A stretch of 23,952 bases of DNA from Bacteroidales bacterium GP1 (GCA_001701105.1 DAAI01000025.1:1-23952); one strand, 5' to 3'; shown: positions 14,498-23,743, counted from the first letter of the stretch. Numbers and translations are program-made. Notes: generated by a model not told the origin, from the letters alone.

Positions 14498-16795
14498 TTA
14501 TCTCACCACACACTTCGTGGTTCTACCATCTGACACTACCATGTACACGCCGCGGGGTAATGATTTTCTACCCACACGCATTCCTGCGGCATTATAGATC
14601 ATCGCCTTGTCAGGTGCGATGATATTATTACCTTCAACGCGTACATCTACTTTATCAAATACAACTTTTTCAATACCCGTTAATTCCGATATTTTGAAGG
14701 CCGGCGATACCACTACCGTCTGCTTATTGCCGACTTCATCGGCGAGCTTGATTCTAAGGTCGAACCATCCTTCAGCCGACATTCTGTCGACCGACCCGAG
14801 GTTACCACGGAAAAAACTGCCGTATCCCGGCATATAAAACTCATCGGGCTGTTCCTCGACGGCTAATGGAAGCCAGTCTTTCTTACCCAATGGTGAATAT
14901 TCTACAGTTACCGCCGGCGTTCCATTAAAAGATGAGTATTGTTTGATGCTCGGCATCCCGTAATCATCATAGACAACATCAAACACATTCTTGAAATCGG
15001 CACATGACAGTGTCAGTACACCATCGGCCGGAGTTTCAAACCGGTCTGTCACAACATTATCACGGTTACGAAACTGGAACATGGTCAGTTGCGGAACTAC
15101 TCTATCTTCCATCTGTGCGAAATTCCATACATTCTCTGTCTTCGCATAGGAAGGGATTTTACCGTCAACCATTATTTCACCAGATTCCTCAGCCGATGCA
15201 AATACTTCTCCCTTGTATATATCATACTTATTATTTAATTCATCCCAAAATTCAGGCCATGATTCACCAAGTTCCTCATAATCTCCTTTTATTTCCTTTC
15301 CATCATATTTACCTACAACGTTATCAGCATACGATACAGGACTCTCACCCAATCTACCTAACGGAAGAAACGAGAAATTAAATTGCTCATTGCTATACAT
15401 CTGGGAGTTATCGATGAATTGGATAAATGGAGCATTGTCACCTGCAATCTGCAAGCTATTTGACGGCATATAGGAATATGTGGGTTGACCGTTTAGACAC
15501 AAGCTTGTAGATACCCCATTATCAGTATAGAAAAATCTTGATCCATAAGGACCATCAAGCATCGGAGCAACCAACATGCGCAATTTTCTTCCCTCTATTG
15601 TAAAAGCCACAGGAGTTATTCTGTAGTTACGAATAAATGCAAACCCATTTCCGAGATCCTGAGGATAACCGCTGTCGAAATTATCTACATAGGGTAAGAG
15701 TGTTAATGCAGGTATATTTTCTCCGATTTCAGGAATGCAATAGTAAAGATTCTTTGCATTATCAACGATGAAACCTGCCGACTCCATCATATACGCAACG
15801 ACTCCATTAATTGTCTGATACCATCCAAACAACATCTGCTTAGTCGCAATCTCATCTTGCTTATCAACCAAATAATACTCAGTCTTCATGATTTCAGAGT
15901 AGGAGGTTGCTGTATAAAGACCGAGATCATTGCTTGCTGTCTGTGAACCACATCCTTCGGAATTTATTTGCAATAGATAACAGGATTCGTTGTCTGCTCC
16001 GAAAAACGAACAATGATACGAAACCATCAAATCATCCTTGACTCCCGGATTGAACATCATGTTTGCAAATTCGGGAAATTCTATCTTCTCCCCGGTAATA
16101 TCATCAATCCATCCTCCCAAACTTGTCTCTGAATAATATGCCATTCCCCATTTCGGGCTGCATAATGCTGATTGGACATATCCGTTGCTCTCCGGTGAGA
16201 TATTTCCTTCTTCAGCAATTTCAAAATTTGAGTCAAGAATCGCACCTTTTACCGGGTCTCCGTTTTGAAGCAAGGGATTGAATGATACTTTTTCAGTAGC
16301 TTCATTGGCATCCATTGTTACCTCTACATCTGAATCAACCTCTATATCTTTTACTATGATTCTCTGAGGCTTTCCGTCACTATCGGATGCAAATATGGCT
16401 ACCAAGCAATATTTGCCCTCTGAAAGTACCATTCCGTCATAAGCATCCTCCCAATATGACTTGGAATCTGATCCCAGAAGCACACCCAAGAGATAATAAC
16501 CCGGAGCATCTACAGTATTTATATAGAGATCGTATTGCATTTCGGAGGTTTCGGTTTTCTTTTGCATTGGCATTTCCATCGGAATCTGCAATTTGCTTAC
16601 CATAGCTTTCGTACCCGGCTTTTTGAATGACGGAGATTGCGCGTGCAGCACATGTGGAACACTCTGTTGTTGGATCTGCAAGAGTCCGTGTGCCTGTGAG
16701 CTCGAAGAGCCTCTTGAAGAACGCAAAGGAGTCGCCATGGCGAAGACTGATAGAGTCATCATCATGCAACTCAAGATTGTGATAAGTTTTCTCAT
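14498..16795 (-). CDS. secreted protein with T9SS-type C-terminal sorting domain, function unknown
   Basis: A 765-aa exported protein. The N terminus is a clear signal peptide (MRK, hydrophobic stretch, VFAMA, cleavage near residue 19-21). The last 55 or so residues resemble type A C-terminal sorting domains of the Bacteroidetes type IX secretion system: IEKVVFDKVDV, then AMIYNAAGMRVG, then LPRGVYMVVSDGRTTKCVVR. The region between is beta-rich and I do not recognise it. It has many aromatic and Gly/Asn-rich stretches and two early prolyl/serine-rich segments after the signal, but no catalytic motif. It is probably displayed on or released from the outer membrane if the host has a T9SS. It is transcribed alone and divergently from a TPR-HTH regulator 285 nt away, and its 3' end faces the BrkB-family gene across a hairpin. 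The gene is more AT-rich than the operon upstream. Export is well supported, function is not. Confidence 0.8.
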   Translation of the reverse strand: MRKLITILSCMMMTLSVFAMATPLRSSRGSSSSQAHGLLQIQQQSVPHVLHAQSPSFKKPGTKAMVSKLQIPMEMPMQKKTETSEMQYDLYINTVDAPGYYLLGVLLGSDSKSYWEDAYDGMVLSEGKYCLVAIFASDSDGKPQRIIVKDIEVDSDVEVTMDANEATEKVSFNPLLQNGDPVKGAILDSNFEIAEEGNISPESNGYVQSALCSPKWGMAYYSETSLGGWIDDITGEKIEFPEFANMMFNPGVKDDLMVSYHCSFFGADNESCYLLQINSEGCGSQTASNDLGLYTATSYSEIMKTEYYLVDKQDEIATKQMLFGWYQTINGVVAYMMESAGFIVDNAKNLYYCIPEIGENIPALTLLPYVDNFDSGYPQDLGNGFAFIRNYRITPVAFTIEGRKLRMLVAPMLDGPYGSRFFYTDNGVSTSLCLNGQPTYSYMPSNSLQIAGDNAPFIQFIDNSQMYSNEQFNFSFLPLGRLGESPVSYADNVVGKYDGKEIKGDYEELGESWPEFWDELNNKYDIYKGEVFASAEESGEIMVDGKIPSYAKTENVWNFAQMEDRVVPQLTMFQFRNRDNVVTDRFETPADGVLTLSCADFKNVFDVVYDDYGMPSIKQYSSFNGTPAVTVEYSPLGKKDWLPLAVEEQPDEFYMPGYGSFFRGNLGSVDRMSAEGWFDLRIKLADEVGNKQTVVVSPAFKISELTGIEKVVFDKVDVRVEGNNIIAPDKAMIYNAAGMRVGRKSLPRGVYMVVSDGRTTKCVVR

Positions 16796-17080
16796 GCTTT
16801 GATTTTTTGGTTTGAATTTTTACACTGTTGCTATCTTCTTTCGCATTTCGTTTTCCTGTGGTCGAATCTGCGATAGATTTCGACGGCAAATTTAATATAT
16901 GCAAATTATTATATATTTTATTTTTGTACCTAAATTATGCCTATCCTGATTCTGCACATCTACTTAATTTATACTTAATAATCATATCCTATTTAATAAT
17001 AGATCTTTACAGCTGTGCTAATCAAAGCTGCTTAAGTGTGCAATCAATAATAATACTTAGGCCGTGGGCGTTCAAATTAT
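16796..17080. other. AT-rich divergent intergenic region
   Basis: This 285-nt region separates two divergent genes and must hold both promoters. The best candidate for the minus-strand gene is a -7-like TAAATTTG (16894-16887), but it lacks a TTTG at the right distance. For the plus-strand gene, TATTTTTG (16919-16926) fits TAnnTTTG, again without a -33 partner. No RNA gene or convincing protein gene was seen. Confidence 0.4.
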
Positions 17081-18763
17081 ATGCTTAACGAAAGATTTTC
17101 AATCTCACGATTCTTCACGACTAAGATAATGCCATGCCATTTCGTTGCGAAATGCATCCTGATGGCTGCACTGCTTGGCCTTGTACCGCTCATTAATGCA
17201 AAAGGACAGTATATCATTGAAAGCGGTTTGCAGTCTCAAAACTCAATAATGAGATCTATGTTTGAAAATGGAGATCTTCAAAAACTGGTACTGACATCGG
17301 ATTCCATTTCAAAGTGCGATGATCTTCCATTGAACGAGCGTCTGCTTGCCATTCATTTCAAAGACATGGCATTGATGGCGATGGGTAATTATCAGGAATG
17401 TCTGAATGTGCTTAAATCTTCTCTTGCCATCGAAAAGCCGGATTCCCTTATCTATTGGAATGTGCAATGCCTTTTAGGAATGCACGACATCTATTCCAAT
17501 CTCGGAGCCGAGGAGGATGCCGTAAACACTCTTGAAATGGCATCTCGGATTATCAAGTCATCAAAATGGAAAGCGGTGAGTAAAGAAAACGATGACCATA
17601 TGCGTTTTTCGCTTGCAATGTCAATGTCGCTTCGTTATCAAAAGAAAGAAAACTGGAATAAGGCAATTGAAGAATTACAGAAGTATCAGCCGCGTCATCT
17701 ATCAGAATCCTTAAATTTAATGTGGACAGGGCAAATGGCGATCCTTTACTATAAGACCGGTAAGAATAAAGAGGCGGAAGAATGGTTTAAAAAGGCATTG
17801 AAAATTCCCGTAAGGAATCCGAATAAGCTGGTGGTAATTACCTATTATGCCGAGTTGCTTAATATGGAGGAGAGATTTGCGGAATCCATAAGCCTGACCG
17901 ACGATTATGAAAATCTTGCCAAAACTACTAAAGAGCCCGCTCCCTTACGTGACTTTATGATGGTTCGGGCTCATGCTTATAATGGCCTTGGGCGAGAAAA
18001 AGAAGCCATAACTTTATATAACGATGTGCTTCAAGCGGATGATTCGCTTCGTAAAATGCAGAATAAGGCTATGGCCTATCTGATAGAAGGGAGAGTCTCT
18101 CAAGAAAAGGTGGAGGAATTAAATAAAGATCTCGGGTCGATGAAGAAATCGGTCATAGTCGGAATAATTGTCATTATACTAATAGTCTTTATTACTGTGA
18201 TAATATTATGGATATCGATAAAGAACAAACGTTCATCTTCAAAAAAGATTAGCAATCTGATGACCGCTATCGACCGCTCGGATGCCGATTATAAGGCTAA
18301 AATGGAACTCCTCGAAAAGGAGATTGAAGATCATAATGTTAAATTACAGACATCCGTAGTGCAATTATCAAAACTCGATAGTGGCATCCGCATAATTAAA
18401 GAGGAATTGAGTTCGCCGGATAAAACCAATGAGGAGCGCCTGGCGGCTATTAGATATAATCTTGTCGAGGTTGGTAGAGAATCGGACAACGCAGAGAAAT
18501 ACAATATAATAGCTACTAAAGAGAGTAAAAATTTAATCGAAAAGTTGACAAATCTGCATCCATCGCTTACAAAGTCAGAACTTGAGATGTGTTGTTATAT
18601 AAACAAAGGACTGTCAACACGCGACATCGCCTCAATAAGCCGTCGTTCGGTAAGAACGATTGAAGCCATTAAGTATTCTTTGCGGAAGAAATTGGAGATC
18701 TCGGAGCCCACAGATGCTTATATCCGCACTGTGGCTTGTGACATTCAAAATTATGTAAACTGA
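17081..18763 (+). CDS. TPR - transmembrane - HTH regulator
   Basis: A 560-aa membrane-bound regulator of a type common in Bacteroidetes. An N-terminal signal or anchor (MAALLGLVPLINA region, residues about 28-42) is followed by TPR-like helical repeats to about residue 340, e.g. AILYYKTGKNKEAEEWFKKAL. A single membrane helix spans about 357-380 and is followed by basic KNKRSSSKK, placing the C terminus in the cytosol. A coiled coil of about 100 residues leads to a LuxR/GerE-like helix-turn-helix at about 497-545: LTKSELEMCCYINKGLST, then RDIASISRRSVRTIEAIKYS. No receiver or kinase domain is present. The TPR part probably senses a periplasmic ligand or partner and the HTH binds DNA. An ATG at 17129 would give a tidier signal peptide than the first ATG. 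Being divergent from the secreted-protein gene, it may regulate it; that is inference. Confidence 0.85.
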   Translation: MLNERFSISRFFTTKIMPCHFVAKCILMAALLGLVPLINAKGQYIIESGLQSQNSIMRSMFENGDLQKLVLTSDSISKCDDLPLNERLLAIHFKDMALMAMGNYQECLNVLKSSLAIEKPDSLIYWNVQCLLGMHDIYSNLGAEEDAVNTLEMASRIIKSSKWKAVSKENDDHMRFSLAMSMSLRYQKKENWNKAIEELQKYQPRHLSESLNLMWTGQMAILYYKTGKNKEAEEWFKKALKIPVRNPNKLVVITYYAELLNMEERFAESISLTDDYENLAKTTKEPAPLRDFMMVRAHAYNGLGREKEAITLYNDVLQADDSLRKMQNKAMAYLIEGRVSQEKVEELNKDLGSMKKSVIVGIIVIILIVFITVIILWISIKNKRSSSKKISNLMTAIDRSDADYKAKMELLEKEIEDHNVKLQTSVVQLSKLDSGIRIIKEELSSPDKTNEERLAAIRYNLVEVGRESDNAEKYNIIATKESKNLIEKLTNLHPSLTKSELEMCCYINKGLSTRDIASISRRSVRTIEAIKYSLRKKLEISEPTDAYIRTVACDIQNYVN

Positions 18764-18800
18764 AATTGCATATTCAACTTGGATAAAATCAATTGAGTGG

Positions 18801-18823
18801 GGGACGCTCGGGCCGTGCGTCCC
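18801..18823. repeat. REP-like GC-rich palindrome
   Basis: GGGACGC (18801-18807) and GCGTCCC (18817-18823) are perfect inverted arms. Between them CGG and CCG also pair, leaving one T-T mismatch and a single central base, so almost all 23 nt are palindromic. It lies 37 nt past the stop codon of the HTH regulator and is followed by TACTATAATTATATT. It may terminate that transcript, or be one copy of a dispersed intergenic palindrome. Confidence 0.55.
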
Positions 18824-18887
18824 TACTATAATTATATTGGGAATCCGGAGTGCATAATGGCTATCAATGAATGAGTACCGATACATT

Positions 18888-18924
18888 TCCGGGGATATGC
18901 TGATAAAGTCATCATATCCCCGGA
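18888..18924. terminator. GC-rich hairpin between convergent genes, likely shared terminator
   Basis: TCCGGGGATATG (18888-18899) pairs perfectly with CATATCCCCGGA (18913-18924). A mismatch and a further TGA/TCA pairing close around a 5-nt loop. It lies 25 nt past the stop codon of the GH57 gene and faces the HTH regulator gene. There is no strong T tract on either side. The TCCGGGGAT arm is shared with the hairpin at 14431-14467. Confidence 0.6.
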
Positions 18925-18949
18925 TCTTGCTGTATCTGCCGATTATCAA

Positions 18950-20365
18950 TTATTCGGCTTTCTTCTTACGGGTAGAGGTTTTTTTGGGCGCTGCATCGGC
19001 TTTAGAAGCCTTACGCGTAGCTTTCTTTGGTGCTTTCTCCTCCACTTTCACGGTTTCCTCCACGTCAAGCTGAACAGAGCTGCGCAGACTCTTCACCTCT
19101 TTCTTGAGAGATGTGATCTCAGATGCCTGATTGCGGATGGTGAGCAGGAGTGCATTGAGTTCCTCATTATCGATGCTTTCGGGGTATTGTTCCTCAACGC
19201 GCACCATAAAGTCGGCCAGAACATTCATATAATTTGTGAAAGCGGCAAAGGGAGAATCATAGGGCGAGAAGGCCGCATGGCTTGCACCATCTGCCATATT
19301 CTTCGTGCTCATGTAATAGAAATGGTCGGAGCTTTGCAGATACTCCCAGTCTTGTTTGAGCATCCGATCGTCACATAGGTTCACACGCTCGGCCACTGAA
19401 TATAGCTTGTCGAGAGCCTCGTTCTGCATCACATTTCCTTTCCAAGCCGAAACGTCGCGGGCCTCATCTGTGCCCGACATGGGATATGGCACGGAAAGGC
19501 CACCAACCGGCTTGAGCTTGGCAACGATCTCGGAAGGAGTTGCAAACTCAATGCCACGCTCACGGGCAAACTGCGGGAGAGCCTTCATGAAATCGAAGAT
19601 ACCCGTATTGGCCGGAAGGAAACTCCCGAATGTATCCATCGAAAAATAAAGGTTTACTACTTGCTCCTGTTCCGGAATGGCAGCAATCCAGTCCATAAAC
19701 TTATCAGCGGTCAGCGGATAGGCCGGCCATGACGGATTGTTGAAGTTGCGTGCGATGTCGTCGGCGAGTTTATCGTTGGTGAGAAGCAGCTTGAGGTCGG
19801 GAGCAGTCTCCGAATTGTAGATATAATTCGGCGATTTCCATCCGAGGATATGTTTTGCGCCTACGGTTAGGCACGTATCGAAGTCCATTGCTCTGATAAG
19901 GCCTGCGATATCGTCATCGTAGATAAGTTCCGTATTGGCGAATGTCACCGGCTTCTTGCCGAAAAGATTCTTTATCATCTCGTCGTGCTTATAGACATCG
20001 CGAAGGAATTCTTCCGGATCCTGAATAGATGCAAGCGAGTGGCTGAATGTGCCCGAGAGGAATTCAACGCATCCTGTGTCGGCCATGGCCTTCAGCTTAT
20101 CGATGAGTTCGGGCACATATATCTGCATCTGCTCTATCGCCGTACCCGATATGCAAATTGAGCATTTGAAGGCTCCGTTGGTGGCCTTTATCATCTCAAG
20201 AATAGTATCGCACATCGGGAGGTAAGATGTCTCTGCCACACGGGTCATGATCTCATCATCGGCGAAATCATCGAAATAATAATGGTCGTTACCGATGTCG
20301 AAGAAGCGGTAGCGTTTCAGGCGGAAAGGCTGATGTATCTTGAAATAGAAACAAACTGATTTCAT
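18950..20365 (-). CDS. glycoside hydrolase family 57 protein (alpha-amylase/glucanotransferase-like)
   Basis: A 471-aa cytosolic GH57 protein, acting on alpha-1,4-glucans such as glycogen or maltodextrin. The N terminus (VCFYFKIHQPFRL) has the typical His-Gln-Pro of the family. FANTELIYDDD places the probable nucleophile at E146, and FSMDTFGSF gives the probable acid D244. The catalytic barrel covers about 1-300 and a helical region follows. The end is unusual: a coiled-coil segment (LLTIRNQASEITSLKKEV) leads into about 30 residues rich in Lys, Ala and Thr (KKATRKASK, KKTSTRKKK), resembling a histone H1-like tail. No signal peptide is present. It is the last gene of a three-gene minus-strand cluster, 47 nt after the GT4 gene, and is closed by a hairpin. 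Family is firm; whether it hydrolyses, branches or transfers is not decided by sequence. Confidence 0.9.
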   Translation of the reverse strand: MKSVCFYFKIHQPFRLKRYRFFDIGNDHYYFDDFADDEIMTRVAETSYLPMCDTILEMIKATNGAFKCSICISGTAIEQMQIYVPELIDKLKAMADTGCVEFLSGTFSHSLASIQDPEEFLRDVYKHDEMIKNLFGKKPVTFANTELIYDDDIAGLIRAMDFDTCLTVGAKHILGWKSPNYIYNSETAPDLKLLLTNDKLADDIARNFNNPSWPAYPLTADKFMDWIAAIPEQEQVVNLYFSMDTFGSFLPANTGIFDFMKALPQFARERGIEFATPSEIVAKLKPVGGLSVPYPMSGTDEARDVSAWKGNVMQNEALDKLYSVAERVNLCDDRMLKQDWEYLQSSDHFYYMSTKNMADGASHAAFSPYDSPFAAFTNYMNVLADFMVRVEEQYPESIDNEELNALLLTIRNQASEITSLKKEVKSLRSSVQLDVEETVKVEEKAPKKATRKASKADAAPKKTSTRKKKAE

Positions 20366-20412
20366 TTCTCTTATTATTTAGCTTATTGATAATCTTATTG
20401 AGTTTAAAATGC

Positions 20413-21678
20413 TTAATGGCGGTTGGAGATTACATCCTTGTAAATATCGATCACCTTCTTGCCGGCTTTTTCCCAGGTGATTCCATGAATCTCCTTGATT
20501 CCCTCCACCTTGAGGTAGTCGTGGAGAGCAGGATAGGAAACAAGGGCATGCATGGCGTCGGCCATGGCATCGATATCCCAGTAATCGGTCTTTATTACAT
20601 TGGTAAGAATTTCCGCGCATCCGCTCTGCTTCGAGATTATTGAAGGCACTCCCATTTCCATTGCTTCAAGCGGGGAGATTCCGAAAGGTTCCGATACGGA
20701 AGGCATTACATATACATCGGAATCGGCCAGCATCTCATAGACCTGCTTTCCGCGGAGGAAGCCGGTGAAGTGGAAGCGGTCGGCGATGTTTCGTTTGGCC
20801 GCTAATTTAATCATGGCATCCATCATATCTCCGGAGCCGGCCATAACGAAACGAACATGCTTGCTCTTCTGCAACACCTTGGCAGCGGCCTCTACAAAAT
20901 ATTCGGGGCCTTTCTGCATCGTGATTCGCCCGAGGAAGGTGATCACTTTATCTTTCTTCTCATGCTTGGGGAGGTTGAGAAGGTCGTCGCTTAAGGGTAT
21001 CACGGCATTATGAACCGTTGTTACCTTAGCCGGATCTATTCCATATTTCTCAATCACTGTGCGCCGGGTAAGCTCGGAAACCGTGATGATATGGTCGGCA
21101 TTGTTCATGCCGTCTTTCTCTATTGCGAATACGGTAGGGTTGACATTCCCTCGGGAACGGTCGAAATCTGTTGCGTGGACATGAATCACGAGCGGCTTCC
21201 CTGTCACATTCTTGGCATGAATGCCGGCCGGATAGGTAAGCCAGTCGTGAGAATGGATCACATCGCAAGGAATGGTGCGTGCTATCACACCGGCCACGAT
21301 TGAATAATTATTGATTTCCTCGATGATGTTGTCGGGATAGCGACCCGAAAACTCTATGCACCCGAGATCGTTCAGACGCATATAGTTGAAATCGGCATAT
21401 ATATGGTCGCGCAAGGCATAGTAGAGATGTGGATCCATCACCTTCCCTATGCGCGATTCGACGTAATCATAATCCACGTCGCGCCATGCCACCGGAGTAC
21501 AGTTGGCTCCTACAATATTGGCGAAGCCCTTTTCCTCATCGCCATAAGGCTTGGGAATGACGAATGTTATTTCCATGTCGCCATTGTTATGCATGCCTTT
21601 GGTGAGTCCATAGCTGGCTGTTCCCAGACCTCCGAGAATATGGGGAGGAAACTCCCAGCCAAACATTAAAGCCTTCAT
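20413..21678 (-). CDS. GT4 glycosyltransferase, glycogen synthase-like
   Basis: A 421-aa GT-B fold glycosyltransferase of family GT4. The N-terminal Rossmann half starts MKALMFGWEFPPHILGGLG, with the Gly-Gly loop that contacts the donor phosphates. IHSHDWLTY and HVHATDFDRSRG follow, then ITVSELTRR and VTTVHNAV at the domain junction. The C-terminal half has TFLGRITMQKGPEYFVEA and the EX7E motif EPFGISPLE (E330 and E338), which binds the nucleotide-sugar. Length and motifs match the proteins annotated as glycogen synthase in Bacteroides glycogen clusters. It lacks a signal peptide and should be cytosolic. It lies 32 nt after the debranching enzyme gene and 47 nt before the GH57 gene, which supports alpha-glucan synthesis with UDP- or ADP-glucose as donor. 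The donor cannot be read from the sequence. Confidence 0.92.
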   Translation of the reverse strand: MKALMFGWEFPPHILGGLGTASYGLTKGMHNNGDMEITFVIPKPYGDEEKGFANIVGANCTPVAWRDVDYDYVESRIGKVMDPHLYYALRDHIYADFNYMRLNDLGCIEFSGRYPDNIIEEINNYSIVAGVIARTIPCDVIHSHDWLTYPAGIHAKNVTGKPLVIHVHATDFDRSRGNVNPTVFAIEKDGMNNADHIITVSELTRRTVIEKYGIDPAKVTTVHNAVIPLSDDLLNLPKHEKKDKVITFLGRITMQKGPEYFVEAAAKVLQKSKHVRFVMAGSGDMMDAMIKLAAKRNIADRFHFTGFLRGKQVYEMLADSDVYVMPSVSEPFGISPLEAMEMGVPSIISKQSGCAEILTNVIKTDYWDIDAMADAMHALVSYPALHDYLKVEGIKEIHGITWEKAGKKVIDIYKDVISNRH

Positions 21679-21710
21679 TGCTTTCTGGTATTATTTGACA
21701 CGTCAGTGTC

Positions 21711-23669
21711 TTATGATTGGGATTGCAGTTTGTTCATTTGACTAACGCTCTTTATCACGCTCAAGATGCCTCCTACATTCTTGGCCGTCGACACGGCGCC
21801 GCGACCTGAATAGGGGGGATTGCCGTCGTACATCTCCGACAGCGAACCGATGCACCCTTCCGACATCTCATCTTCATAGCCTATCAGCATTCGCTCGATA
21901 AATGAGAGGCCGGAGAGTCCGAACACCTTGAAATAAGCATCGGCATAGAAGCCGAACAGCCACGGACGAGCCGGACCTTGATGGACGGTCAATTCGCGCT
22001 CTGTCGGATTGCCGACGTATACAGGCCGATAGTTCTGGCTTTTCGGGCTTAGCGAACGCAGACCTTTGGGAGTCAGAAGTTCGCGCGTACAGAAATCGAG
22101 TACTTTCTTACGCTGACGTCTGTCGAGCGGACTATATTCCAGCCCGACGGCTATGGCCATGTTCGGACGCACCTCGAGGTCGGTATATGTGCCGTTAACA
22201 TAATCATAAAGGTAACCGTAGCCATTCAGGAAGGTCGACACCAATGATTCGCCGCACATCTTGGCAAGAGCATCTATCTCAGCCACATATTTTTTCTCTC
22301 CTTTCACATCTGTGTATAGGTCGCGCAGGAAGCAGAGTGCGTTGTACCATAGAGCGTTGAATTCAAGTATATATCCGGTGCGCGGGATGATAGGACGCCC
22401 GTTGATGGAAGCCGATAGCCATGTCACGGGCTTGTCGCGACCTTCGGAAGATACTAGGCCATTATCGTTGAGCCGGAGATTAGGCACCCGGTTCTGGCGC
22501 ACGGCTTCTACAAGACTGCGTACCTCCTCGCCGTAACGTTCACGGCAGCGGGGAGTATCGGCAAACCGGCGATATTGCTGGATTGCCCAGATTGTCCATA
22601 ACGGTATGTCGGGAAGGTCGATTTCGTGGATCACCCGGTCTTTTTCGCCTGTGTCGAGATAATGATGGAGCGCTTTGAGGAAAGAGGCAAGAATGGAATG
22701 ATAATCATCTTCATGGCTGATGGCCATCGTACATCCAGGAAGCGCGATAAGTTCATCGCGTGCGCGCACGTTATACCACGGATAGCCAGCCATGATGTAC
22801 ATCCCATTCTCATTCTTGAGATAGAATTGCTTTGCTGCATTCTTAAGGCAATTGTAGAAACTTGTGCGGCACGTACGCGACTTCAATTCATTCTCATAGA
22901 TAGAACTGAAGCTCTCCGGCTCCATTTCAGCTGTGGATGCGGAGAAAATAATGGATTCTCCTTTCCGGATGGGGAGTTCGAAATAGCCGGGCACCCATAG
23001 ATCCTCCTTGTAAGGCACTCCGCGGTCGCGGTCCTTATAATATTCTATATCCTTGTACCAATGACCGTCGTCAACCCATTTCACCTCCTTGTTGAACTGC
23101 ATGAAGAGTTCCGGATAGCCATGATAAAGGCAGGTGGAGATGCCGTTTCGCACGGGATTGATTGTCTTGTTGATGTTCGGATTTTCCATCACAAGGTCGT
23201 TGGCATTGCGGAATGCAAGGAACGGCCGGAACTTCAATGTGGTATCGGAATGGGCCTCTATCAGGGTATAACGGATAAGGATGCGGTTCTGATGGGAGAT
23301 AAATACCTTCTCTTTTTTCAGGATCACGCCTCCCACCCGGAAGATAATGGCCGGCACCACCTCGCAATTGAATTCACGGATATATTTATGTCCGTTGGGC
23401 GAGAATGTGTTGTTACCGTATTGATGAAGGCCGAGATTGAACTCTGCGCCATGCTGGATCACCGTCTCATCGAGCGACGACAGCAAGACATGTGCTTGAT
23501 CGTCCATCTCCGGAATCGGGATAACGAGCAGTCCATGCTGCTTGCGCGTGTTACACCCCACGACAGTGGTGCAATGATACGCTCCTGACATGTTGGTACG
23601 CAACATCTCTTTCGGTAACGATTGCTCCAGGTTAATCATCAAATTTTTGTCAAATTTCAGATAACTCAT
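21711..23669 (-). CDS. glycogen debranching enzyme (amylo-alpha-1,6-glucosidase)
   Basis: A 652-aa cytosolic enzyme of the bacterial/archaeal glycogen debranching type. An N-terminal beta-sandwich (about 1-260) carries the typical NMSGAYHCTTVVGCNTRKQHGLLV opening in parts (SGAYHCTTV, RKQHGLLV). The alpha/alpha-barrel catalytic domain follows, with YPWYNVRARDELIALPG, SEGRDKPVTWLSA, PRTGYILEFNALWYNAL, VRPNMAIAVGLEYSPL, and HQGPARPWLFG from H563. These are the expected substrate-pocket segments; I do not name the catalytic pair. It would remove the alpha-1,6 branches of glycogen. It is the first gene of the minus-strand operon that continues with a GT4 glycogen synthase-like enzyme and a GH57 protein. 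A strong promoter lies about 190-220 nt upstream of the start. Full length, no truncation seen. Confidence 0.94.
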   Translation of the reverse strand: MSYLKFDKNLMINLEQSLPKEMLRTNMSGAYHCTTVVGCNTRKQHGLLVIPIPEMDDQAHVLLSSLDETVIQHGAEFNLGLHQYGNNTFSPNGHKYIREFNCEVVPAIIFRVGGVILKKEKVFISHQNRILIRYTLIEAHSDTTLKFRPFLAFRNANDLVMENPNINKTINPVRNGISTCLYHGYPELFMQFNKEVKWVDDGHWYKDIEYYKDRDRGVPYKEDLWVPGYFELPIRKGESIIFSASTAEMEPESFSSIYENELKSRTCRTSFYNCLKNAAKQFYLKNENGMYIMAGYPWYNVRARDELIALPGCTMAISHEDDYHSILASFLKALHHYLDTGEKDRVIHEIDLPDIPLWTIWAIQQYRRFADTPRCRERYGEEVRSLVEAVRQNRVPNLRLNDNGLVSSEGRDKPVTWLSASINGRPIIPRTGYILEFNALWYNALCFLRDLYTDVKGEKKYVAEIDALAKMCGESLVSTFLNGYGYLYDYVNGTYTDLEVRPNMAIAVGLEYSPLDRRQRKKVLDFCTRELLTPKGLRSLSPKSQNYRPVYVGNPTERELTVHQGPARPWLFGFYADAYFKVFGLSGLSFIERMLIGYEDEMSEGCIGSLSEMYDGNPPYSGRGAVSTAKNVGGILSVIKSVSQMNKLQSQS

Positions 23670-23743
23670 GTGGATATTTCAGTTTTTTATTTTTCTTCTT
23701 TATTTCGGGCTTATACAATGGTCCTCCATATTGTTTTTAAGAC

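Noticed and set aside
16919..16926. TATTTTTG as promoter of the TPR-HTH regulator
   Set aside because: Fits the -7 pattern but lacks a -33 element and would leave a leader of about 150 nt; too weak to call.
16828..17088. 86-aa plus-strand frame in the divergent intergenic region
   Set aside because: AT-rich, low-complexity translation without motif, overlapping the regulator start; more likely promoter DNA.
23061..23588. 175-aa plus-strand frame opposite the debranching enzyme
   Set aside because: Antisense to a clear enzyme gene, no domain or start signal.
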